Assembly: GCA_963702555.1 (NCBI GenBank)
Contig: CAVPCW010000013.1
Location: 410,267 to 474,266, forward strand
DNA from: CAMFLJ01 sp963702555
GTDB taxonomy: Bacteria > Actinomycetota > Acidimicrobiia > Acidimicrobiales > Acidimicrobilacustridaceae
DNA length: 64,000 bases
Reading direction: 5' to 3'
How positions within the stretch are numbered: the stretch's first letter is position 1; every line of letters begins with the position of its first letter. The translations under genes were made by a program, and so were the position numbers. Below, piece by piece: positions 9,128-17,877 of this stretch. The notes under the pieces were generated by a model. The model ran no database searches, was not told the origin of the DNA, and worked only from the letters and a program-made list of their open reading frames with translations.

Positions 9128-9967
9128 TTGACGACGGTCTCGGTCATCACCGGTGGAGCCGGGGGCATGGGCCTCGCCACCGCGAAGATCATCGGGCGGG
9201 AGCACACCGTGCTCATCTGCGACATCGTCCAGGAGCGGCTCGACAGGGCGGCCGAAGAGCTACGCGGCCTGGGCATCGACTGCGAGACGGCGACCTGCGA
9301 CGTCACCGACCGGGCGGCGGTCGAGGCGGTGGCAGAACGCGCCGGCGAGATGGGCACTGTCGTGTCGGTCGTGCACACCGCCGGGTTGAGCCCGCAGATG
9401 GGTGACGTCGCCAAGATCATCGAGGTCAACGCCATCGGCACGGTCAACGTGAACCAGGCGTTCGTGCCGCTCGCCCACGAGGGCTTCAGCATCGTGAACG
9501 TGGCGTCGACCGCGGGCCACGGCTCGCCCCCGCTGGTCTCCACGCGGGCCTACGGCCTCGCGGCCGCCGATCCCGACCGCTTCCTCGAGAAGGCGGTCGC
9601 CCGGTGCAACCTCCTCCCCCGCAAGCTCCGGCGGGGACTGGCCTATGCCGTCAGCAAGAACTTCGTGATCTGGTGGTCGAAGCAGCTGGCGACCCCCCTC
9701 GGCGAGAAGGGTGCCCGTGTCGTGTCGGTGTCTCCCGGCTCGTTCGACACCGAGATGGGTCGGCTCGAGAAGAGCCATGGGGCAGGGGTGCTCGCAGAAC
9801 ACTCCGCGCTGCAGCGCTTCGGGAAGGTGGAGGAGATCGCCGAGGTGCTCGCCTTCTGCGCCAGCGACAAGCCTGGCTACCTCACCGGGACCGACCTGCT
9901 GGTCAACGGGGGCCCGGGTCGAAAGATGACCGCCAAGGAGTCGCTGGACACGCTGCGGAGCCTCTGA
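9128..9967 (+). CDS. short-chain dehydrogenase/reductase
   Basis: A 279-residue classical-type SDR: cofactor loop TGGAGGMG near residue 8, CDV after the fourth strand, NVAST serine and YAVSK catalytic Tyr-x3-Lys, and a C-terminal GTDLLVNGGPG. An insert between the serine and the tyrosine makes it longer than the usual 250 residues. The TTG at 9128 is preferred over GTG 9089 because AAGGAG lies 6 bases upstream. It follows the quinoprotein closely and may be cotranscribed with it. Confidence 0.85.
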   Translation: MTTVSVITGGAGGMGLATAKIIGREHTVLICDIVQERLDRAAEELRGLGIDCETATCDVTDRAAVEAVAERAGEMGTVVSVVHTAGLSPQMGDVAKIIEVNAIGTVNVNQAFVPLAHEGFSIVNVASTAGHGSPPLVSTRAYGLAAADPDRFLEKAVARCNLLPRKLRRGLAYAVSKNFVIWWSKQLATPLGEKGARVVSVSPGSFDTEMGRLEKSHGAGVLAEHSALQRFGKVEEIAEVLAFCASDKPGYLTGTDLLVNGGPGRKMTAKESLDTLRSL

Positions 9968-9979
9968 GGGCACAAAATC

Positions 9980-9997
9980 GATCTCGACGTCGAGATT
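9980..9997. promoter_or_regulatory. GACGTC-centred operator, copy b
   Basis: GATCTCGACGTCGAGATT contains a perfect 16-bp palindrome (9981-9996). It lies 68 bases before the AttH-like gene. A degenerate second copy (TTATCGACGTTCAA) follows at 10005. Confidence 0.6.
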
Positions 9998-10064
9998 GAG
10001 ACCTTATCGACGTTCAAGTAGCGTGCGCAGGCGGCCGGGTGGCGGTCGACGAGGGGGACACACG

Positions 10065-11099
10065 ATGCCGTACAGCGCCCAGGACGAGCAGTTCAACCAT
10101 CAGCTCCCTCGCCCGTTCGACGAGGTCGACGACTCCCATCCGAGCTGGTCTGACCGCTGCTACTTCAACCTGCACTCCCCCGACGACGAGATGCTCATCG
10201 TGTCGGGCTGGGGCAACAACCCGAACAAGCAGCTCGCCCTCGGCTACGCCAAGGTCGCCCTGGCCGACGGTCGCCACTGGGACCTCGACGTCTTCCGCCC
10301 GTGCACCGACGACCGCAACAACATCTCCGCCGGGCCGGCCCGCTGGACCTGCATCGAGCCGCTCGAGCGGTGGCTGCTCGAGCTCGGCCCCAACGAGTCC
10401 GGCATCGAGTGGGAGCTCCACTACCAGTCGGTCGCCCCGCTGTGGGAGCTCCTGCCGATCAAGACCCGCAAGAACGGCGCCGTCCTCACCGACTTCACCC
10501 ACATCAAGCAGCCGGCCACCTACACAGGCTGGGTGAAGATCGAGGGCGAGACCATCTCGGTCGACGGCTTCTCCGGTGGGCGCGACCGCACCTTCGGCGT
10601 GCGCGACGCCCACAACATCGACTTCTGGATCTGGTTCGAGGCCGTCTTCGAGGACCGGGCCATCGAGGCCTGGGTCATCGAGTCGGCCGACGGCACCGTC
10701 CTCTACGTCGACGGGGGCTACACGTTCAACGACGGCCGCCAGTCGAAGCGCTTCATCAAGTTCGAGCACGACATCGCCTTCGACGGCGACAGGAAGCGGC
10801 CCACCCACGCCGACCTGACGTTCGTCGACGAGGACGGCGAGACGTTCCACCTCAAGGCGGAGGCCCGGCACCTCGCCACCACCGCCTACTACGGCGCCGG
10901 GATGAAGCGACGCAAGAGCGGCGACGGCCATTCCGCCTTCGTCTGGAACGAGAACGACGCCGCCGACCTGGCCGAGGTCGAGGCCAACGCCGTCTCGCTC
11001 GACCAGCTCATGGCGTTCGAGGTCAACGGGATGAAGGGCCACGGCATCTTCGAGCTCTTCGCCTGGGGTGACCACTACCCCCGCTATCCCAACTGGTGA
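10065..11099 (+). CDS. AttH/CrtC-like (DUF7064-type) protein
   Basis: A 344-residue protein starting at an ATG with GAGGGGGA upstream. It has no signal peptide. The pattern GGRDRTFGVRD near residue 180 followed by aromatic-rich strands (FWIWFEAVF) is that of the AttH/hydroxyneurosporene-synthase-like lipocalin-type proteins, here in the form often found with actinobacterial steroid or terpenoid genes. The biochemical role is unknown; hydratase or isomerase activity on a hydrophobic substrate is a guess from the fold. A weaker relative, frameshifted, lies at 18.6 kb. It is followed 49 bases later by a phosphotransferase gene. Confidence 0.6.
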   Translation: MPYSAQDEQFNHQLPRPFDEVDDSHPSWSDRCYFNLHSPDDEMLIVSGWGNNPNKQLALGYAKVALADGRHWDLDVFRPCTDDRNNISAGPARWTCIEPLERWLLELGPNESGIEWELHYQSVAPLWELLPIKTRKNGAVLTDFTHIKQPATYTGWVKIEGETISVDGFSGGRDRTFGVRDAHNIDFWIWFEAVFEDRAIEAWVIESADGTVLYVDGGYTFNDGRQSKRFIKFEHDIAFDGDRKRPTHADLTFVDEDGETFHLKAEARHLATTAYYGAGMKRRKSGDGHSAFVWNENDAADLAEVEANAVSLDQLMAFEVNGMKGHGIFELFAWGDHYPRYPNW

Positions 11100-11148
11100 T
11101 GCGAGCTCGTCGGGCACACGGACCCATCGGGTCGAAAGGGTGACAGGG

Positions 11149-12249
11149 ATGACCTCCAACGATGACGTGAGCGAACGACTGCGGGTGTGGCTCGGGGAGC
11201 AGCTTCCCGAGGCCACCGACGTCCGGGTCGAGGGGCTCGACAAGGTCGAGTTCGGGCACTCGGCCGAGATCCTCCTGCTCACGGTGGTCTGGACGGCTGA
11301 CGGCTCCGAGCACCGGGAGGACGTCGTCCTCCGCATGCGGCCGCCGAAGCCCGGCCTCATCGAGCCGTACGACATGCAGCGCCAGTTCGCGATCCTGCGC
11401 GCGCTCGGCGGCACCGCGGTGCGCTCGCCGAAGGCGCTGTGGATCGAGCCCACCGGAGAGGTCCTGGGCCGCGAGTTCTTCATCATGGAGCGCCTCGACG
11501 GTGAGGTCTACGAGCGCCAGCCCGGCGCCGAGCTCGAGACGTCGGAGGGCCGGCTGGGGCGCATGTGCGAGAGCTTCATCCAGCAGGTCGTGGCCCTGCA
11601 CTCGGTCGATGTCGAGGCCGTCGGGCTGGGAAGCCTCGGTGACGGTCGCGACTTCCTCCGCCGGGAGCTCGACCACTGGACCAACGAGATGAACAGGGTG
11701 AAGCGGGGCCCGCTGCCCGCGCTCGAGCGGGTGGCCGCGGAGCTGAAGGCCCAGATGCCCGAGCAGTCGGACCGCATCACGCTCGTCCACGGCGACGCCA
11801 AGCCCGGGAACTTCGCGTTCGTCGGCGACGAGGTCAATGCCATCTACGACTGGGAGATGGCCGACATCGGCGACCCGCTGTGCGACCTGGGCTACATCGA
11901 GCTGCTGTGGCAGATGCCGGTGAGCATCAACAGCGGGCCGTCCTCACCGACGGTCGACGAGCTCGCCGCCCGCTACGAAGAGCTGTCCGGCATCCCGGTC
12001 CACGATCGTGCGTGGTACCGCGCCTTCCAGACCTTCAAGATCAGCATCATCCAGCTGGTCGGGGCCATGCTGCTCGACGCCGGCTACAGCGACGATCCGC
12101 GCTTCGCCATGATGGCCGAGGGCACCCTGCTGATGACCCCGATGGCTCTCCATGACCTGGGCGTCGACGAGGAGCTCGATCCCGGGCCGGTCCGGCCACG
12201 CGAAGAGCGCCTCATCGAGGTGCTCGGCCAGCCCTTCTGGACCGAGTAG
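11149..12249 (+). CDS. APH-like phosphotransferase-fold protein
   Basis: A 366-residue aminoglycoside-phosphotransferase-fold protein: VHGDAKPGNFAF catalytic loop and IYDWEMADIGDPLCDLGY metal-binding loop. This DWExxxxGDPxxDLG form is that of the acyl-CoA-dehydrogenase-11-associated kinases seen in many lipid-degrading bacteria and is clearly distinct from the two paralogues at 6.3 and 14.2 kb. ATG 11149 was chosen because the upstream in-frame codons overlap the preceding gene. It is probably cotranscribed with the AttH-like gene upstream. Confidence 0.85.
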   Translation: MTSNDDVSERLRVWLGEQLPEATDVRVEGLDKVEFGHSAEILLLTVVWTADGSEHREDVVLRMRPPKPGLIEPYDMQRQFAILRALGGTAVRSPKALWIEPTGEVLGREFFIMERLDGEVYERQPGAELETSEGRLGRMCESFIQQVVALHSVDVEAVGLGSLGDGRDFLRRELDHWTNEMNRVKRGPLPALERVAAELKAQMPEQSDRITLVHGDAKPGNFAFVGDEVNAIYDWEMADIGDPLCDLGYIELLWQMPVSINSGPSSPTVDELAARYEELSGIPVHDRAWYRAFQTFKISIIQLVGAMLLDAGYSDDPRFAMMAEGTLLMTPMALHDLGVDEELDPGPVRPREERLIEVLGQPFWTE

Positions 12250-12282
12250 GTCTGCGGGCCAGTCGGGCACAGAAGCGACCCG

Positions 12283-13149
12283 CTACTCGTCGAGCTTGAG
12301 TACCCGCGCCGCGTTGTCGTGGAGGAACTTGGGCCACACGTGGTCCTTGAGCTCCACGTAGGTGTCCATGTCGCCCATGATCCGCTCGAGGGTGAGGCCC
12401 ATCGGGTAGTACCCGGCGTAGATGACCTTGTCGGCGCCGCGCGAGTTGGCGTAGTCGATGATCGCCTTCGGGTAGTACTTGGGCGCGAACGCACTGGTGC
12501 AGTAGTGCAGCCCCGGCCACTTGAGCATGAGCTTCACGGCCAGGTCCTCCCACGGCTCGCAGCCGTGCCGGGTCACGAAGACCAGCTCGGGGAAGTCGTA
12601 CATGACCTCGTCGATGTACTCGACCTTCTGGGGCTCCATGCGCACCCGCGGTCCGGGCACCCCTGCGTTCACCCAGGTGGAGATGCCGAGCTCACAGCAC
12701 TTCGCGTAGATCGGGTACATCTTCTTGTCGTTGATGGCGACCTGCGGGGACAGCCCGCACGGGAAGACGTCGACGGCGCGGATGTCGAACTCCTCCTTGG
12801 CCCGCACGATCTGGCGCACGGCCTCCATGCCCTCGTTCGGGTCGACCGACAGGCTGGCCACGAAGCGATCGGGATGGAGCTTCAGGGCCCGCGCCCCCTG
12901 CTCGCCCTTCACACCGATCAGGCCCTTCCCGATGTTGTAGCGATCCATCTCCCGCAGGGTCACCGCGATCGGGTCCTCGTCGGAGGTGTGCTCCTCGGGG
13001 ATGTCCTTCACGAACATGTACGCGGCCGGGTGGTCGAACTCCTTCGACTCCGCGTCCTTCGTCTGCGCGGTGGTCGACGCGTGCATCGCCTTCTTGTCGC
13101 GCACCGGGAAGCTGATGAGCGTGTCGATGATCGACACGTCCTTGGGCAT
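12283..13149 (-). CDS. amidohydrolase-2 family protein
   Basis: A 288-residue TIM-barrel protein of the amidohydrolase-2/decarboxylase family. It shows TRHGCEPWED in the middle and YAGYYPMGLTLERIM near the end, where active members usually have GSDxPH. The N-terminal D-x-H metal motif is also not evident (IIDTLISFP). The metal site therefore looks degenerate. It is the shortest of the five amidohydrolase-2 proteins in the window. It ends convergent to the phosphotransferase gene and begins 67 bases after an alpha/beta hydrolase. Confidence 0.7.
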   Translation of the reverse strand: MPKDVSIIDTLISFPVRDKKAMHASTTAQTKDAESKEFDHPAAYMFVKDIPEEHTSDEDPIAVTLREMDRYNIGKGLIGVKGEQGARALKLHPDRFVASLSVDPNEGMEAVRQIVRAKEEFDIRAVDVFPCGLSPQVAINDKKMYPIYAKCCELGISTWVNAGVPGPRVRMEPQKVEYIDEVMYDFPELVFVTRHGCEPWEDLAVKLMLKWPGLHYCTSAFAPKYYPKAIIDYANSRGADKVIYAGYYPMGLTLERIMGDMDTYVELKDHVWPKFLHDNAARVLKLDE

Positions 13150-13216
13150 GGTCACGAGCGGACGCTCCTCCAGGGAAGTGGATGCAGGACCGTCGGCTGC
13201 CCGCCGATGCGGGAGG

Positions 13217-14173
13217 TCACCGGGGCGGGCACCAGTGATCGATGAAGCGGCGGACCTCCGCCGCGATCTCCGCGTCCTCCGGCGCCATGCCGAGGAACCC
13301 TCCATGGGGGGCAGCCTCCAGCACGTGCAACTCGGCCTCGACGCCGGCACGGCGCAGGGCGCGGTGCATGCGGACGGTGTTCGACAGGAAGAGGTCGCGG
13401 GTGCCGGTCGTGAGGATCGTGGGTGGGAAGCCGGTGAGGTCGGCGAACAGCGGCGACAGGTAGGGGTGGGCGAGGTCGTGGCCGGCGGCGTAGAGCTCGT
13501 TGACCGGCATGAGCCGCCCGAGGATCGAGTCGATGCCGAGGTTGGTGGAGAACGAGTCGCCGGACTCGGTGAGGTCGACCTCGGGCGTCGCCAGGACGAC
13601 TGCCGCCGGGAGCGGCAGCCCCTCGTCCCTCGCCCGCACGACAAGGGCGGCCGCGAGGTTGCCACCGGCCGAGCCCCCGGCGACGACGATTCGATCGGCC
13701 GGGGTCTCCTCGAGGAGGGCCTGATACGCCCGCACGCAGTCGTCGAGCGGCGTCGGATAGGGGTGGTCGGGGGGCATCCGGTAGTCGACGCCCCACGTCG
13801 GCAGTCCGACGCGAGCCGCGGCGACGGCGGTCATGGCGGCGCAGGCCTCGCCCCCCTGGAGGATGAGTGCCCCGCCATGGAACTCGAGGACGACCCGATC
13901 GTCCTCGACCCCGTCAGGAGTGACGACGTAGGTGACGGCGTCGCCGATCTCACGTCGCTCCCGCGTCGCGGGGATGGCGGCGGCCTGGTCGGCCAGCATC
14001 GCGGTGACGACCTCGTCCTGAGCCGAGACCATCGCGCGCCACGCCTCCACGTCACCGATCGGTGGGTACTCGGTCGACGGGCTGAGGAGCCCCATCGCCA
14101 GCACGGCCTGAGCCTCAGGGCTGATCGAAGCGGGAACCGGGATCTGGCGGGCGGGAACGGAGAGTTCGCTCAT
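13217..14173 (-). CDS. alpha/beta hydrolase, hormone-sensitive-lipase family
   Basis: A 318-residue HSL-type esterase. It has the oxyanion motif HGGA (FHGGALIL), nucleophile elbow GGSAGG, and the rest of the triad plausibly at TGTRDLF (Asp) and APHGGF (His). Such enzymes cleave short acyl esters or lactones. The ATG is 16 bases after the stop of the upstream phosphotransferase gene, so the two form one operon with the SDR before them. Confidence 0.85.
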   Translation of the reverse strand: MSELSVPARQIPVPASISPEAQAVLAMGLLSPSTEYPPIGDVEAWRAMVSAQDEVVTAMLADQAAAIPATRERREIGDAVTYVVTPDGVEDDRVVLEFHGGALILQGGEACAAMTAVAAARVGLPTWGVDYRMPPDHPYPTPLDDCVRAYQALLEETPADRIVVAGGSAGGNLAAALVVRARDEGLPLPAAVVLATPEVDLTESGDSFSTNLGIDSILGRLMPVNELYAAGHDLAHPYLSPLFADLTGFPPTILTTGTRDLFLSNTVRMHRALRRAGVEAELHVLEAAPHGGFLGMAPEDAEIAAEVRRFIDHWCPPR

Positions 14174-14189
14174 GGGACGAAAGCTTCGC

Positions 14190-15269
14190 TCAGCCGAGCT
14201 TCTGGCGGAGCAGCGGCACGACGTCGAGCTCCTCCAGGGCGAGGTTGGAACGCTCGGTGGCCCGCATGCCGATGCTCAGGGGCTGGCACCAGTCGCCCAT
14301 GGACGCGGTCATCGCCGCCGCGATCCAGCCGGCGACCATCTGCAGGCGGTAGTCGTCCCACGCCTCGTCCCAACCGATCTCGACGCCGTGGCCCGCGAGA
14401 GCGGCGAGGTAGGTGCGCAGAAGGTCCTGCTCGTGGGTGTGACGCACCTCGTAGGGGATCGAGTTCCCGATGAAGTAGGCGACATCACGCAGGCCCGGGC
14501 CGTTGCTCACCAGGGCCCAGTCGAGCAGGATCGGGCCCTGGTCGTCGCGCAGCATGTTGCCGATGTGGCAGTCGCCGTGCACCAGGGTCTGGGTGCCCCG
14601 GAAGAGCACGTCGTTGAACTCGATGCTGCGGGCGAGGTAGAGCTCGGCCATCTCGTGGAAGACCGGCGGCATCTGGTCACCGAAGTCGCGGACGCCGTTG
14701 CGCAGGATGGCATTGCCCGCTTCCTTGCCGTACCCGTGGGTGCGCTCGCCGACCCACTGGAGGTCGCCGCCCGGCCCGATTCGGGTACTGCCGTACATGG
14801 CCGCGTGGAAGCGGGCGAACACCTCCATCACCTTGGAGGCGAAGTCGAACGCGTCGGCCTCCTCCTGGGTGGGCTGGGTGGCGCCGGCCGCACTGAGGTC
14901 CTCGAACACCATGATGTAGCCGTCGGTCCCGAGGTCGTGGGCCGCGTGCCACACGGGCGGCGTGCGCACCGGCAGCCACGAGGCGATGTCCTCGTAGAAG
15001 CGGGCCTCGGACACGCCCATGGCGGTGGAGATCACCATGGCCCGGCCGTCGGCGGTGAACGGCGGGAGCTTCACGAACATCGTGCTCGGGATGCGCTCGT
15101 CGGAGGAGGAGAGCCCGACGCGGGCCCGGCCGGTGGTGCCGGAGCTCTTGTCGATCAGCTCGACGCTGTCGACCACCGCTCCGGGAGCACGGGACTGCAC
15201 GATCTCGGTGAACCACTCGGCGGTGAGCTCTTCGACCTCGATCGGGATCGCGATCGTCGGGGTTGCCAT
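14190..15269 (-). CDS. APH-like phosphotransferase-fold protein (paralogue of 6.3 kb gene)
   Basis: A 359-residue protein highly similar along its whole length to the one at 6273-7337 (shared VEELTA-WFT-IVQSRAPGA start, HGDCHIGNMLR and LLDWA motifs, and the PLLRQKLG end). It is the same family with an inverted duplicate location 7-8 kb away. AGGAG lies 5-9 bases before the ATG. It is in an SDR - kinase - esterase operon, whereas the other copy stands before a quinoprotein. Confidence 0.85.
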   Translation of the reverse strand: MATPTIAIPIEVEELTAEWFTEIVQSRAPGAVVDSVELIDKSSGTTGRARVGLSSSDERIPSTMFVKLPPFTADGRAMVISTAMGVSEARFYEDIASWLPVRTPPVWHAAHDLGTDGYIMVFEDLSAAGATQPTQEEADAFDFASKVMEVFARFHAAMYGSTRIGPGGDLQWVGERTHGYGKEAGNAILRNGVRDFGDQMPPVFHEMAELYLARSIEFNDVLFRGTQTLVHGDCHIGNMLRDDQGPILLDWALVSNGPGLRDVAYFIGNSIPYEVRHTHEQDLLRTYLAALAGHGVEIGWDEAWDDYRLQMVAGWIAAAMTASMGDWCQPLSIGMRATERSNLALEELDVVPLLRQKLG

Positions 15270-15279
15270 GGTCTTCTCC

Positions 15280-16191
15280 TCAGGGCTCGGCGAGCAGCGC
15301 GTTCGGCACGTTCAGGTCGAGGTCCTCGAGCGACCAGGGCGGGTTGGTCTCGTGGTCGCCCCGGTAGATCGTGCGCTCGACCGCGTAGCGGTTCCAGGCG
15401 CCGATGGCCCCGCCCCGGGCGTGGAAGACCTCGCCGGTGACGTCCTTGGCCGCATCGGTGCAGAGCCACGTGACGATCGGGGCCACGTACTCCGGCGGCG
15501 GCGTCTTGTTGTACCCGGCCCAGAACTCCTCGTCGACGACACCGTCGGCGAGCAGCTGCTCGAACATCGGGCGGGTGACGGCGTGGAGGCGCGTCGCGCC
15601 GCCGGGCGAGAGGCAGTTGGCGGTGACGCCCTTGCCGAGGTTGTCGTGGGCGATGGCCCGGGTCATCGAGATGACGCCGCCCATCGCCGCCGCGAAGGTC
15701 GGCTGGCCGAGAAGGCCGGTCGCCCCGTGCGAGGTGGTGGTGATGATGCGCCCCCAGCCCCGCTCGAGCATCCCGGGCAGCGCGGCCCTGGTCAACCAGA
15801 ACTTCTGGTGCAGGAACAGCGCCATGAACCGCTGGTAGGTGTCGTCGTCGGCGGCGAGGGTGCCGTCGAGGATCGCCCCGGCGCAGCCGACGACGATGTC
15901 GAGCTTGCCGTAGGTGTCGATGGCGGTCTGGACGGCGGCGTCGCAACCGGCGGCCTCGGCAACCGAGTCGTAGTTGGCGGTCGCGGTGCCGCCGGCGTCA
16001 CGGATGGCGGCGACGGTGGAGTCGGCGGCCTCCGAGGTGCGCCCGTTGGCGAACTCGTCGGTGCCGAGGTCGTTCACGACGACCGAGGCGCCGTGGCGGG
16101 CCAGCGACTCGGCGCACGCCTGGCCGATGCCGTTGCCGGCGCCGGTCACGAGCGCGACGCGGCCCTTCAGACGATCAGAACTGTCGGTCAT
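15280..16191 (-). CDS. SDR-family protein with altered catalytic residues
   Basis: A 303-residue protein with the full SDR cofactor motif TGAGNGIG (residues 16-23) but a changed active site. Ser154 is present in TTTSHGATG, yet the expected Tyr-x3-Lys reads TFAAAMGG, with Phe166 and Met170. The NNAG motif is also changed to GCAG. Related SDRs near lipid genes in actinobacteria have an extended C-terminus like this one (about 50 residues beyond the core). Ordinary dehydrogenase chemistry is doubtful; the protein may act as a lyase, hydratase or binding protein. It is the first gene of an operon with the phosphotransferase and esterase. Confidence 0.75.
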   Translation of the reverse strand: MTDSSDRLKGRVALVTGAGNGIGQACAESLARHGASVVVNDLGTDEFANGRTSEAADSTVAAIRDAGGTATANYDSVAEAAGCDAAVQTAIDTYGKLDIVVGCAGAILDGTLAADDDTYQRFMALFLHQKFWLTRAALPGMLERGWGRIITTTSHGATGLLGQPTFAAAMGGVISMTRAIAHDNLGKGVTANCLSPGGATRLHAVTRPMFEQLLADGVVDEEFWAGYNKTPPPEYVAPIVTWLCTDAAKDVTGEVFHARGGAIGAWNRYAVERTIYRGDHETNPPWSLEDLDLNVPNALLAEP

Positions 16192-16213
16192 GAGCAGAAT
16201 CCCTCGTGGTGGT

Positions 16214-16240
16214 GGCCGGCCCCCGGGAAGGGGGCCGGCC
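16214..16240 (-). terminator. hairpin terminator after the solute-binding protein
   Basis: An 11-bp perfect stem (GGCCGGCCCCC and its complement) with loop GGGAA lies between the end of the solute-binding gene and the start of the SDR on the same strand. It probably separates the two transcripts. Confidence 0.65.
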
Positions 16241-16272
16241 TGCGGTGAGCCGAACGATCTGGGACGGCGTCA

Positions 16273-17664
16273 TCACGGGATCACGTTGTGGGCGACGCGG
16301 TCGGAGCCGATCTTGAGGGTGGCGGCGGAGTCGATGGGCGGGTTGACCTCGACCCTCCACGACGGGTCACAGGCGAAGGTGCCGACCTCTTCGGGCTGCC
16401 ACTGGACGAACTTGGTGCCGTCCATCTTCATGACCTGCGTGCAGAAACCGGCCTGGTTGCCACCCGGGTCCTGCTCGGCGCTGATCCCGCCACCGTTCCA
16501 GCTGCGGATGCTCTTCAGCTGCGTCATCACGCAGTCCCGGGTGAGGTCGTTGCCGCACTCCTTCGCCGCGGTGGCCCACAGGAGGAAGGCCGACGTGGAG
16601 ACCTGGCCACCGAATCCGATGTCGCCACCGGAATCGGTGACGAGCTGCCTGTAGGCGGCATTCGCGCTTCCCGGCACGTCGTAGTCGAGCGGCACGAACG
16701 GGTTGTAGAGGTACAGGTTGTCGCCGTTGCCGTTGACGTTCCAGGCGTTGAAGTTGTCCGTGGCGGTCGCCGGCGAATTCAGCCAGATCGGCGTGAAGTC
16801 GATCTGGGCGGCGGCGTCGAGGATGTTCGAGAGACCGGTGCCGGTGTCGGTGGAGAGCACGGCCTCGACACCGCAGTCCTTGAACTTCTGGAGGATCGGC
16901 CGGTAGTCGGCGACCCCTGTGATGGGGTACGGCTGGTCGCATCCGATGAAGTTCCAGCCGACGGTGGGAGCCGTGCGGGCGAACTGCTGGGTGCCCTCGA
17001 TCACCACGGGGAACTGGGCCACCATCATCGCGGCCTTCTTCACCTTCTCCGGGTAGGCCTTGGCGAGGAGCGCAGCGGCTCCGACGTTCCACTGGTCGCT
17101 CGGCGTGGGGTACGGCGCCACCATCAGCGGCGCCATGCTGATCCCGGCGCCGGAGAGCACGCCCGGAACCGCCGGCAGCCCACACCCGAGGCGGGTCTGC
17201 TCACCGGTCTCGGGCAGTGCGAAGAACTCGCCGACCAGCATGAAGGTCTGGGTGCACGCCTCGGCCATCACGTTGGCGAGCTCGGTGATCTTGCCGTCGT
17301 AGTACTTCCCGACGACCGTGCGACCGTTGATGCCGCCCTGCTCGTTGCACCAGGAGATCATCGCCTTGACGGCGTCGGTCGCCTCGTGACCGAGACCGGG
17401 CTGACCCTGGTAGCCGGCGTCGTCGCCGTAGCCGATGGTGACGGTCGAGGCATCGACGGCCTGGTCGGGCGAGCCCGACGGGCTGCCCGGGCCACACGGG
17501 CTCTCGAGATCGCCGAACTGCACCACGGAGCTCGACGAGTCGGAGCCCGCCTTCGTCGTGGAGGACGACTGGTCTCCGCTGTCAGAGCGCCCGCCTCCAC
17601 ATGCGGTGAGAAGAGCGGCGGTCACAAGGAGAGCTCCTGTGAACCGCAGGTAGTGGGACTTCAT
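16273..17664 (-). CDS. ABC-type solute-binding lipoprotein (Leu/Ile/Val-binding-like)
   Basis: A 463-residue type I periplasmic-binding-protein-like lipoprotein. The signal peptide ends in lipobox LTAC with Cys22, followed by a Ser/Thr/Asp-rich linker. The body has VTIGYGDDAGY, GGINGR and repeated disulfide-type cysteines. No ABC permease or ATPase is encoded nearby, so it is an orphan receptor here. It is strongly similar to the protein at 26242-27627. A TetR gene is divergent from it, and a 10-bp inverted repeat between the two probably controls it. Confidence 0.85.
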   Translation of the reverse strand: MKSHYLRFTGALLVTAALLTACGGGRSDSGDQSSSTTKAGSDSSSSVVQFGDLESPCGPGSPSGSPDQAVDASTVTIGYGDDAGYQGQPGLGHEATDAVKAMISWCNEQGGINGRTVVGKYYDGKITELANVMAEACTQTFMLVGEFFALPETGEQTRLGCGLPAVPGVLSGAGISMAPLMVAPYPTPSDQWNVGAAALLAKAYPEKVKKAAMMVAQFPVVIEGTQQFARTAPTVGWNFIGCDQPYPITGVADYRPILQKFKDCGVEAVLSTDTGTGLSNILDAAAQIDFTPIWLNSPATATDNFNAWNVNGNGDNLYLYNPFVPLDYDVPGSANAAYRQLVTDSGGDIGFGGQVSTSAFLLWATAAKECGNDLTRDCVMTQLKSIRSWNGGGISAEQDPGGNQAGFCTQVMKMDGTKFVQWQPEEVGTFACDPSWRVEVNPPIDSAATLKIGSDRVAHNVIP

Positions 17665-17772
17665 CTTCGACCCCCGGTCTGGGCGACGCGGTCGTGCGTC
17701 GCGTTCGGTCGCCCACGGTGTTCGTCGCCTCCCCCGAGACGCCACCGTGACGATGGGAAGGACCCTAGAACA

Positions 17773-17802
17773 GATCGGACATTTCAGTCAATATGTCCGA
17801 TC
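17773..17802. promoter_or_regulatory. putative operator of the adjacent TetR regulator
   Basis: GATCGGACAT - 10 bases - ATGTCCGATC, a perfect 10-bp inverted repeat between the solute-binding gene (109 bases away) and the TetR gene (76 bases away). The GGACAT-N10-WTGTCC form recurs directly after the TetR gene. Confidence 0.65.
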
Positions 17803-17877
17803 GAGCGCCCGGGTCGGGGCCTCGGTCACGCCGAACAGTGGGCGTCGACGAGCGGCGCCGGGCGTAGGATCGCCGCC

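Noticed and set aside
11149..12249. Aminoglycoside resistance gene
   Set aside because: The protein has the APH fold, but its DWE-GDP-DLG form and lipid-gene neighbours match the housekeeping/catabolic branch, as do the copies at 6.3 and 14.2 kb.
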